Assembly: GCA_030267565.1 (NCBI GenBank)
Contig: BRXU01000002.1
Location: 8,623,001 to 8,687,000, forward strand
Direction of reading: 5' to 3'
DNA: 64,000 nucleotides
From: Pleodorina starrii
Taxonomy: Eukaryota; Chlorophyta; Chlorophyceae; Chlamydomonadales; Volvocaceae
Position numbers and translations under genes: made by a program. How positions within the stretch are numbered: position 1 is the stretch's first letter; every line of letters begins with the position of its first letter. This document shows, in pieces, positions 48,201 to 58,000 of this stretch. Under the pieces are notes generated by a model. The model made no database searches and was not told the origin of the DNA. It was given only the letters and a program-made list of their open reading frames with translations.

Positions 48201-49080
48201 TGCTCTGCTTCTTAACATCTCATCATGGCTGCTTGCCCCCAAGCCGTGCTCCAACCAGCACCATTCCCTGCCGTTCACACTCCACCTGACCCCTTCAATC
48301 CTCCTGACCCCTTCACTCCACCTAACCCCTTCACTCCACCTAACCCCTTCAATCCTCCTGCTTCTTCTTCTTCTTCATGTTCGACCGCTGCCGTCCCTCT
48401 CGGACCAGGTTGCCGCCAACAACGTGTTCCGCAACATGGCGGTGGGTCTGGGCGACTTTTACGAGGACGTGCTGTACCAGGGCGTGGACGTCAAGGTCAG
48501 CGCCCTCAAGGCGGCCGTCAAGAGGTGGGCCAGGAGGGGAGGGGGCCGGGAGTGGGCGGGGTTAGGGGGCCGGTGGCTGGAGGCGAGGGCCTGGAGCTGG
48601 CGGGGAGGGAGCATTGGTTTCTGCGCGCGGGTGCTGCTCACATTACTGGGGCCCCAATCTGGACAAACTGGGAAGGCGGGGGCTTGGCAGGTGAGTGAGC
48701 GTTTCCGTACCTCACCTGCGCGTCTGCTGCTCACCCGGGCGCTGCGTGTCACTCCTGCTGCCTGTCTCTTGAAGTCTTCCGTCTCTTGGAGTCTTCCGTC
48801 TCTTGGAGTCTTCCGTCTCTTGGAGAAGTTTTGTGGAGGCACAGACGAAGCCTTTGGATTCGTTTCTCCTTCCGTCGCTCGCAGGGCGATGGACTTCGTG
48901 GCCCAGCAGGTGACGGAGGCGCAGCTGAAGCAGCACGGCGGCGCGCTGCCGCCGCTGGTGTTGGACGACCAGAGCCACTTTTCCGTCGTCGTGCCGTCGC
49001 CGATGCAGTGCCCGCGCAATCGCACGGGCGTGCTGGGCGTCCTGCCGCGGCAGCACCGCAAGAGCAAGCTCCGTAAATAG
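42252..49080 (+). CDS. GT61 family glycosyltransferase
   Basis: Nine exons in phase: 42252-42404, 42487-42846, 43246-43380, 44271-44450, 45930-46324, 46604-46766, 47008-47757, 48409-48524, 48885-49080; 815 residues. A hydrophobic N-terminal segment follows ATG 42279 (MMRLYLLFLLAVGLLP), with an in-frame ATG at 42252. Family landmarks: SISLCRSRNLVLNTCAFFAG (typical N-terminal Cys block), TPTLFVMRDRHANYAHEMEV (the 'NYYH'-type motif), VWLSRRNLELV, and LKIVFRTGVLVGVHGAGLTH followed by FFMSPGQSAVLQLL, the C-terminal signature of GT61/EOGT-like enzymes. A Ser/His/Asp-rich insert of about 150 residues lies in exon 7, between VQKEYELSLTTVNP and KTLRLEELWADAKG. Members transfer xylose, arabinose or GlcNAc in the Golgi or ER. 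The sugar used here is not predictable. Confidence 0.92.
45285..45306 (+). repeat. interstitial telomere-like repeats
   Basis: CTAGGGTTTAGGGTTTTAGG in GT61 intron 4 contains about three TTTAGGG/TTTTAGGG units, the telomere repeats of green algae. Too short to be more than a relic. Confidence 0.55.
48285..48357 (+). repeat. CCTGACCCCTTCA-type tandem repeat in GT61 intron 7
   Basis: Units of CACCTAACCCCTTCA and close variants, about five copies, followed by a CTT run before the acceptor of exon 8. Together they form a long pyrimidine tract. Confidence 0.7.
48772..48832 (+). repeat. 17-bp tandem repeat in GT61 intron 8
   Basis: GTCTTCCGTCTCTTGGA is repeated three to four times shortly before the last acceptor. 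Confidence 0.75.
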
Positions 49081-51010
49081 GTTGGGATGGAGATTGGGGA
49101 CGGGAGAGTGAATGGCACATACCAGTATGTGGTCAATAAGAGAGGGAATATGTGAGGGCGCAGGGACAAGGAGAGCCTGAGGCGGTGGGGGCCTTTTTTT
49201 CCTAGGGGCGCGCACGCGCCCCGGGCGCGCCCTGGCGCGGGGTGAGAGCCGGACGGCCGCCGCCGCCGCTGGGGGCCTCGGATCATGCGCTGGGCTTTGC
49301 GACAGATTCGGAACCCGTCGATCTGCGTATGCGTCCTTGTTTTATCTCGTCTGTTCATTGGTTTGCTCTTTGTTTTTGGCGAGGAGAGGATGTGACGTTT
49401 TTGGTATGGGTGTTGGCATGCCGCCAAGTGGATGCGATCGGATGCGGTACATTTTGCAGGCGAGGGGTCCTTTAGCGTGCTACCTTGAAGCGCTGCTGCA
49501 GTGTAGTGCAGGTAGGGTAGGGTAGATGTGGGGCTACGGGGCTAACCGGGGTGTCTTGAGGGGTGCACGTGAGGAGCGCAGCGCGCGCGCCCACCATCAT
49601 GGGGTGCGGGCAGGTATCAGCTTGTGTATAGCGTGTACGACATACATTGTACGGCACATTGCGCTTTTGAGGGCCCCAAGCCCGCCTGGGGCTTGTGAAG
49701 GAATGTGAGGGCACTGGATGGACTGATATGACCCATGATTTGCCTCGTGTGGAGTCGGAGGACTGGAGTTGTGGGCCAGGGGCCCAGCAGCTGCCGCTGC
49801 CAACATGCAACTGCGCGGCAGACTGCCTGGCTCGCGCGCGCGCGGACAAGACGATCTGCTGGGCGAAGCTGCGTCTGGTTCGCGCGCAGCAGAGTGATAG
49901 GTTCTACAATTACAATGCCGAGTCTTTTCCTATGACCGTGACCTGTCTCTTGGACTCACTCTCCGCGGGCGCCACTACTTTGTTTTTAGGACCAGACGTT
50001 CATGTTTCGGTAGGGGCGCCCTGGTGAATGTGGTGAGGCGTGCGGCCTGTGGAGGCGGACGGCACGGGGGTTAGGTGCCAGCCTAGAGTCAGTCTGTGGG
50101 TACGAGCGCAGGACTAGCGACATGGCATGGCAACGTATCACACGGTACACGGCTCCGCATGGTTGCAGTCAGGCGCGTATGTTGGTGGGGCTTGGATCCT
50201 CCCTACGGCGCTTGGGCCGGGCTTATATTCGGGTTGCCACCCCGCGCCGCGCGGCGCGGCAATGGGGAGGCGGGCTGATCGCAGGGCGGAGTTGTCTCTG
50301 AACCCAGACGCACGGCAACTTGCATGGCTGCCGAGGATACCTGGCGCTCCGCTTCCTGGGGCGGCTCGCTGTTGATGGAAGGGCTTTGACCTCCGCTGCC
50401 GCGCGGCCCTCCGCGCATCCGCACCCGTGTGGAGATCATTTTTGAGAGACCGGGGGGAAGAACGGGGCGAGGGAAGAGCCGAGGACGCCAAGACGGCTAG
50501 CGACGCTCCAGGGCAGAAGCTGGCGTCGGGGCGGCCATCGCCCTTCCCCTGCCCGAAGCCCATGGATCACAATAAGGCCATGTTGACTTCAAGCGTTTCC
50601 TTCGCTCTATGTACGTTTGTGACTAGGGCGAGGGCAGGCCTTGGCCGTGCCTTGCTGCTCCGCGTGCGATGAACTCCACCTGTGGCCCGATGGGGTGCTA
50701 TGGTTTAGTTATGTACAGCTGTGGCGTTTTGGCGCGGCGCGGCGCCTAGGGTGGCCGTGCCGGCGGGGGATTTGAGTGGCATTCCCGAGGTAAAAACCCC
50801 CATTGGGCTCAGTGGGTAGCTCTATGCATCAGGGGAAGCGTTTGGGCTGCGTAACTGTTTTAGTGCGCCGTCCGGAGTAGGGTGTGTTTGACCACACTGC
50901 AACTGATTCCTGGACCGTATCATAGTACTGGCGTGCTCGCGTATGTGTGTGTGTCTACGTGGGTGGTACTGTGGGCACCGGGGCGGCCTCCCGGTGAAAC
51001 TGGGGGAGGT
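49081..51010. other. no gene seen
   Basis: 3' side of the GT61 gene. No TGTAA is visible in the first kilobase. Frames are short or low complexity. Confidence 0.4.
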
Positions 51011-51466
51011 TCACGGGAGCAATGCAGGCATGCAACGCGATAACCATGACGCAACATGGAGCAATGCACTGCACCGCCCCGTCTGGGCATTGGAGGACTG
51101 CATACCGTTAAGACTAGCCGACTGACCGGCTTCAGGGGGCCCCGCCTCGCGATCGAGGACACTGCGGCGTCGGCGTTTGCGTGCGGATGACCACCACCAT
51201 GTGGAACTGTTTATTTCTTTTGTGTGGAGGCGACGGGGAGGGAGGCCCTGGAGGGAGGCCCAGGAGGCCATTGGGAGTGCTTTCGGGGAGCAGCAGGCAG
51301 CAGGCGTCTCGGCTCCTGTTGTGTGCTCGATGCCTTCCCCTTCCACCAGCCGTGTAACGGCGAAGGCGTTTCCCTTCGTGTGTCTAGCCGCAGAGCCCAG
51401 GAGAGCCGACTCGCACGTCGCACCCATTCGCGCCATCGGGCCGCTCCTAGCGGCCGCTGAGGACAA
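51011..51466 (-). CDS. possible ORF, hypothetical
   Basis: A 151-codon minus-strand frame (RHTKGNAFAVTRLVEGEGIE, then RRLHTKEINSSTWWWSSARK) has balanced composition. The opposite strand also has a 104-codon frame over 51177-51491, and one of the two must be a shadow. No family or splice support exists for either. Confidence 0.2.
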   Translation of the reverse strand: MSSAAARSGPMARMGATCESALLGSAARHTKGNAFAVTRLVEGEGIEHTTGAETPAACCSPKALPMASWASLQGLPPRRLHTKEINSSTWWWSSARKRRRRSVLDREAGPPEAGQSASLNGMQSSNAQTGRCSALLHVASWLSRCMPALLP

Positions 51467-51884
51467 AGGCGAAGGGGCGTGCGTCGCCTAAAACGCGCCG
51501 CGTCCTGTCGGGTCGCACAAACCTGGTCCCCCTCACCTTTGTCGACTCAACGAAACCGACTTCTCAGGGCACCACTAGCTCACCAGCCGCCCCAACCCCC
51601 CGGAGCTTGCCCGTTGGTTCTATGCGATCTGGACAGGGGCTTGGATGCTCTGGGCCGGATGAAGATGGCCCGGAGCGATGGGATGGACAACGGCTGGGCT
51701 GTGAGGGGGATTTCAAGATTAGGTTACGGCCACGGATCGTGGCTCGGGGCATGTACCGAACAACGATATACCCCTCGGGCTCAGGGCCTGTACAGAGTCG
51801 GTACGTGTCCCGAGCCACCCTGGATGGCCGCCCAAGCACAAGCTGACATTCCAATGCAAAATGTTTATCGTTTTGGCTACTTAT

Positions 51885-52100
51885 CTCTCGGATCTGGATC
51901 CGCGGCGGTGCAGTTTACGGTTTTTTGGGTTGCCGACACCTCCGTGTAAAATGCTGTCTATAATTTGGAAAAGACTCTCCACAGACTCTCCACAAACCTG
52001 ATGGAGAGCTTACGGAGTCACTTTACGGAGAATCGTCCTCCGTAAAGTCCAGTTACGTTACGGAGAATTGGCTGAATTGCCACCCCATATACGGAGTCTG
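51885..52100 (+). repeat. dispersed 220-bp repeat, copy 2
   Basis: Second copy of the repeat at 36019-36234, in the same orientation. Its palindrome, ACTTTACGGAG/CTCCGTAAAGT, is at 52020-52048. The shared order of blocks over the whole length shows common origin. Visual similarity is roughly three quarters. Confidence 0.75.
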
Positions 52101-52636
52101 GACCCTTTTTTTCAGGATCATGAAGAGTTATTAAAGTTTGGGTACTACTACCCGTCCCTGCCAGTCCAGCGTCACGTCCGCAAGTGGGTACACAAGGTAC
52201 ACAGTCGAACGGCTGTTCCTGGTTTCTAAAGAACGAACTGCTGTGCTTTCACCGGATCACCGCACTGCAGGTATGCGGCCGGCTTGCCTGAGGTAGCAAT
52301 CAACCGTCCATCGCTTCGTCCCTACCTTGCAGAAAGCCAAGCTTGCACTGCTCAGAAGCCACTGCGCACCCAACAACGCGAGCGTTCAATGCCACCTGCC
52401 GGGCTTTCCTGGGCTTTCACTGCGGACGGCCGTGCATGTCCACGGCCGGTCCCCGTCGGTACCATACGTGCACAGAGCCATCCATTTCTGTTCATTGCAC
52501 CCCCTCCCCATTCGCCCATCATGGCCAGTCGCGCACATGACATGCCGCATCGACACTGACTGTTTCCGCGATTCCACCGGACATAACGCATGTGTGTTGC
52601 CTTGCGGTTGCAGCGTGCACTTCTAGATAGGACCGT

Positions 52637-52895
52637 CAGGAGTGCAGAATGGGGTTGCCGCAGGAGTGCAGAATGGGGTTTCGGAGCATCGGTTGGCCGT
52701 GAAGGCGTACGTGTTTGGTCCAGGGAAGGGCTCATGGGGCTGTCGGTGAGGGTTTGGGTTAAGTGGCCCGCCGTCTGTGGTTGGTCACGATCTCACGAAG
52801 GAGCGGCCGCGAGGCCTGGGGAGATTGTGTCCTGGGGAGATTGTGTCCTGGGGAGATTGTGTCATGGGGAGATTGTGTCCTGGGGGGATTGTGTT
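52637..52895 (+). repeat. two short tandem arrays
   Basis: AGGAGTGCAGAATGGGGTT occurs twice at about 52637-52681. CCTGGGGAGATTGTGT (16 bp) occurs about five times at 52815-52895, with one copy changed to CATGGGGAGATTGTGT. Confidence 0.8.
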
Positions 52896-54517
52896 CGGGG
52901 CTTGTGTATGTCCGACGTGGCACCTGGTTGGACTGGGGCTCCAGGGGGGCCGTTTGGGGTATCCTCGGAGGGGCGCACGCAGAGGTCGTCCCATGCATCC
53001 TGTTTGCGCTGAGGTAATTGGCGCATGCACTCTGCAACGTTTACGATACGCTGAACCAAGGAAGGAGACGAGACGACGGGTCGCAGCCGCAGCACGCAGC
53101 CTGCAAATGGGAGGATGGGGCTTCGTCCGCGACGATGTCATGTGCAGTACGTAACTACGTATGCATCGGCAACCCTCCGTTTGACCTGCTGCAATGTACA
53201 GTAATTCATTCATGACGGTGCGTCAGTTCAACCAAACAACCGAAGCCAGACGGGACTCACAAGTCACAACTGATGATAACTGGAGCTTCCAAAACCCTAA
53301 AACCGAAACCTGGGCTTGCCGTCCTGTTGCAACCCCACCACAAGTAACTGGCCTGCCACACCAAAGCCGAAAGACGACGTGCAGGATTCCAGGTCAATTC
53401 CGGACAAACAGTGACCTTAGAGCTCGAAGCTTCTCAAGCTGCTGCATCTATCGCAGCTGCGTGCCGCAGGGCGAATATGGCGCTGCTGTGCTTCTGCTGG
53501 CCTCAGGACAACGCTGCCTGACGCTGCCGTCGGTCAACGGCGGCAACGTTGTTCATAAGACACTGTGAAGCTGTAACCAACCGTAGACGTAAAACAAGGG
53601 GTTGGTGTCGGCTTCCTTGAAGCCGGAAAAAGGGCGGGGCCCCGTTCAATCCGTACGGGTTATTAAGTTGTGTGCTAGGGCGGCGAGGGTGTCAAGTGTG
53701 AGAGTGTCCTGACAGTCCTGCTGTTATTAGATAGCCAGAGATTTATATCCGAAATGCATGCAGCTTCAGCAATCCGCCACACGCATAGCATCGCGCTCCG
53801 TCTCGGCACTGCGCTGTGCAACTCTTCCCGCGAGCGCATTGGCTTAAGTAACATGACAGTAGACATGGAGTGTATCATTCACATATCACGCAGGCTGACA
53901 ATAGAAGGGCAGCAGAACTGTTTGCGAGGGTCGCGACGACGTGCAGTTGCCGACGAGAGTGCACAGGCTTCGCTACCGAGGTATCCGCCGTATCGTAGAG
54001 GAGGCTCGACAACTTTAACATTAGGATATGGACTGTAGAAGTCCCCTAGGTTGCCGACTGGACTTGTTGGGCGGCCCGCAGAAGACCGCCGCATCGCCCG
54101 TGCGTGCATTGGCGGCTTGGCGTCCAACGACCAGTAGTTTGCCGCTCATGGTTTGATCCTTGCAACCTTTGTAATAGTAATATGCGTCAAGACGATCGGA
54201 CCGGCTAGCAGAGCTGCTGTGGTGTGGTCGCGGGAAGAATGTTCGCAATGCAAACATAGTTTGTTTCCGAAACGAAGATTCATTTCACGCCGTCATGTCA
54301 GAATTCCACTGTAAGGAATTCATTATAGGCCGAGAGGTGTTGGTTTGACCTCGGCCTCGGTCCATGGAGACTGCCAAACTGGTTTTTACTCATGCGATGT
54401 TGGGTTCCAATAATAAATTTACCGTGCAATAAAGAATGTAATCTTTTACTTATGCAGACTTTCCGTTGGCCGAAAGTCTACACTTGTCCAATTACTTCCA
54501 TCCCACGTCCCACGCAC
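52896..54517. other. no secure gene
   Basis: An ATG-started frame of 124 codons at 53194-53568 (plus strand) has no family pattern. A 25-bp stretch near 54288-54312 (TTTCACGCCGTCATGTCAGA) resembles part of the 390-bp direct repeats found at 60.4 and 62.0 kb. Confidence 0.35.
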
Positions 54518-54593
54518 GGACAAGCGCGCGCCCTGCGGGCCGCGGGCTGCCGTAGCGCCCCTTCCGGATGCGGACGCGATGCGAGCGACTCGT
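54518..54593 (+). repeat. Helitron-flanking repeat, left copy
   Basis: ACAAGCGCGCGCCCTGCGGG, CCGCGGGCTGCCGTAGCGCC and GGATGCGGACGCGATGCGAG follow each other here. The same sequence, with a few changes, lies at 60649-60722 on the other side of the Helitron, in the same orientation. Confidence 0.8.
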
Positions 54594-54835
54594 CGGGGGG
54601 GCTGCTGCAGGGATCGAACCTGCTGCCCGTCGGGTGAGCGCGGGCACCGCCTGGAGGAGCCTGTCGTGCCGCCCAATTGGCAGGCGACACGCCCCCTTTT
54701 ACGCCGGGGGAAGGCGCGCGCACGCTGCTAATGCATGGTGTCTACTAGATGCCCACAGCAGGGATGTACAGTGGCCGGGGCGGGGCTGCCGCTGCGTCCA
54801 CGGTCACCTGCTGCCCACGGTCACCCCAGGCAGGT

Positions 54836-54941
54836 GACCGTGATGGAACCTGCCAAGTCCGCGATCGCCAGTGCGGATCCGCGTCTATGGCGCGGGTTGC
54901 TGCCGGCACGGATCGCGGACTTGGCAGGTTCCATCACGGTC
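54836..54941. repeat. 31-bp perfect inverted repeat at the broken Helitron end
   Basis: Arms 54836-54866 and 54911-54941 (GACCGTGATGGAACC... and its complement) are exact over 31 bp with a 44-bp loop. A further inverted pair, CACGGTCACCTG/CAGGTGACCGTG, lies at 54799-54842. Confidence 0.85.
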
Positions 54942-55023
54942 TTATGCATCGACCGCGTACAGAACCGGCACGAGCTGCGGGAGCGCGTGCGGAGTGCGCC
55001 AGCGCTACAAGTGCGCGGTGCTG
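54861..55023. repeat. inverted 163-bp duplication of Helitron sequence
   Basis: This segment is identical, as the reverse complement, to 58468-58630 in exon 2 of the Helitron protein. Identity ends sharply at both sides. It replaces the expected continuation of the Rep-helicase frame. Confidence 0.9.
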
Positions 55024-58000
55024 GAGGAGTACCGCGGCGCTGGAGGAGTGCGCGGTGCTGGAGGAGTACCGCGGCGCCGCCGGTTGTACTCCTCCGTGTG
55101 GCGTGCGCGCGCGGCGTGATCCTGCTCGATGTTGTCCAGCACGACCGTTACGCAGCGTTGGTAGCGGCGGCCCGCGTCGGTGGTGCTGAGCTCCGACCAC
55201 CACTCCTCGTACGCCTGCGATGGCGTGCGGCCGGACGGGACGGGCATTCCACGGTGCGTCTTGAAGCTGCCCAGCACGAACGCGTAGTACTGATCGGCAT
55301 CTGCGGTGCTGCTGCTGTCGGTCGGCCGCCACGGCAGGGAGCCCGTCGGGAGAACGTATCGCGGCCGGGGCTGACGCTGCAGGACGTGCGTCATGTACAG
55401 GGGATGCTCCGGCCGGAACGCCACGCGGAGGGGAGCGGCGGTGGCAGACTGCACGACGGGGAGCTGTGCGACCGGTGACTCGGGCTGTACCGCCGGTGCG
55501 GCCGCGTGCGGCGCTGTTGCGGCAGTAGGCTCGGTCGCAGGTGCCGTTGCCGGGTTGGCATCGGCGTCGGGCTGCGGGGCGGTCGCTGTAGCGGGGGCGC
55601 CGGTAGTCGTCCGCTTGCGGCCGCGACGGGCAGGCAGCGTCGTGCCCTGTAGGGCTTGGGCGTGCGGGTGCTGGGTCGGCTGGACGCGGGTGAGGACGTA
55701 CATAGCAGCGAGGGTATACGGACTGCACTCCACGCCGTTGAGCTCCGACCCGCGCAGGATGTAATCTTGCACTGCATGCGAGAGCGTGAACGCCTCGCCG
55801 TCGGTGCCGGCGCGGACCATTCGTACGTTTACTTCTGCCGCTTCCGGCTCGACCGCGTCTGCGACCGAGAGTGCAGTGAAGGCGTTGACGGGCAAGTTGC
55901 TGCGCGTGTAAGACGCCTCGAACGTGTCGTAGCCGGCCAGCTTGTAGGCCGCTAGCGCCATGCCCACCGTCACCGTGGAGGTTAGCTGGTGTGCTGCCGC
56001 CGCCAGGTTGCCGAAGGCTGTGGGGCTGTTTTCGGCGGGGGTGGGATGGCCGGCGCCGCTCCCGGCTGTCCCTCCACCGGACAGCAGGAAGTCCTGAACG
56101 CGGACTACTGCGCTGCACAGCCGATCGGACTGGCTGCGCGCGATGGTCTTGCTGGTGTATTTCGAGGTGTAGTACCCAGCATCGCGCGCGCGGTCGGCTG
56201 CCGAGCCCAGCGGCTGACACGGCGGTGGCGACTGATCGCTCGTGCCCTCCTCCGCCTGTTGCTGCTCCGCCTCGTCCAGCTTAGCCGCCACCTCCCGCGT
56301 GTAGGAGCGGTCCACCTCGCAGGAAAGGCTGAACAGCTGATTGCAGCCGAACTCCACGGCTGCGGCGGGGAAGTGCGGCACGATGTTGCGGCCCAGGCGG
56401 GGCAGTAGGAACAGGCCCTGCGTGCCGATCCACTGGAACTCCGGGCGCATGAGGCGCGGGAACATCATCCCGCAGCTACCGTCGGCGCCGATGCAGCCGT
56501 GCCGGACGCACGTGTCGCTGTGTGCATGCGTCAGCGTCGTGCGGATCACGGCGGCGTGGTGCTCGCGGATGACGGCCTCCCTGGCCGGCGGCGGTAGGCT
56601 ACCGTTGGTGCAGCCGGCCAGTCGCTCGAAATCGTACGCGGCACGCGGGCACTGCTTGTCCGTCGCGGGCGGTGTGATTCCCTGCTCGCGCGCCGCCTCT
56701 GCCGTCAGGCTGAATACGTGCCGCTCTTCCGCCGGTGCTGCGGGGTCGTAATAAGGCGATGGATACCATTGCTGACACAGGGCGTATGCCAGCGCGAGCG
56801 CGCGGCAGTTGGGGCCGCTGAAGAGCGCCTGCAGGCGCTCGACGGCGAATGCGGCCACGTGGGCGATGCCGTGCAGGTGCAGTGCCAGTCGGCCGCTCTG
56901 CTCGACCTTGACAGCTACCTCGAAGGTGGTCCCACAGAAGCAGTGGGGGTTCGTCTGCTGCTGAGCGCCGGGGGCGAAGCCGAACAGCTCCTCCACGAGC
57001 ACCTCCTTGGTCGCCACCAGCAGCGCCGCGCAGCTGTACGGATCGTCACGGACGCGGCGCCACTTGTCCACGACGCTGGGGAGCTGCCGCGGCCGCCCGC
57101 TGTCCTCGAATTCGACTACCTGCCCGGACGCGATGATGGCGGCCCCGGCGTGCATGTCCGCCGGGTTTATGGTGAAGAAGAGCGCCCCCCAACCGATCGC
57201 CATGCCCACCGCTCGCATCGTTGCCTGTGCGCCGTTGTAGTATGTATCCGTCAGGTCCACATGCAGCGTGCTGAGACGCGCGCCCTCGACCAGTGCCTGC
57301 ACCACCGGCGATTGCTGCGCTAGTAGTTGCCGGCGCTGAGGATGGTTGTACGGCAACGACAGGATGACGCCCATCGCGCGGGCTGCATCCCGTGGCAGGC
57401 GCGCCACGTCGTGCTCCAGGTCCGGCTTCAGGCGCAGGGCCACGCCCACCTGCGCCATAGTGGCCTGCCGTACAGAAATATCGTACATACGAGCCAGGAG
57501 CATGGGATTGCCAGCGAACTGCGCGCGCGGCACCCGCCGTACGAGGTGCCGCATGTAGGCCGGGTTGGACATGCCCAGCGGCCGCTGCCCGGATAGGCCG
57601 TACGGGAAGGAGGATGGGAAGCAGACAGTCAGGATCGCGGGATGGTGCTCGTCCAGCGGCCGCCCCCCATGAGCACCGGTGGAGATAACGAGCCTGGCAC
57701 GGCCCGTGAGTAGATCCTCCACGACCCAAGGCGCGCTGCAGATCTCGCTGCCATCGTCCGGTACATTGGAGGGCTGCGGCAGCACCACCTCCAGTTCGTC
57801 CAGCCTGCCCACCTCGGGCGCTCCTGGAGGGTATCCAATCGAGGGACGGGGCCATAGGCAGGAGACAAACGGTAGTGGTGATTACATGCATACCAGTGAA
57901 TAGATTGGGCGTTGGGATGTCGCAGCATGTGACCAACTTGCAAGTACGGTAGGATACGATAATGTGTAGTACATACTATATGCAGTTTGATATTAGACGT

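Noticed and set aside
54595..54680. Possible tRNA on the minus strand (GCAGGTTCGATCCCTGC T arm)
   Set aside because: The T arm is perfect, but no D arm or proper anticodon stem can be drawn and the acceptor has a mismatch. It may be a tRNA-derived relic, not a gene.
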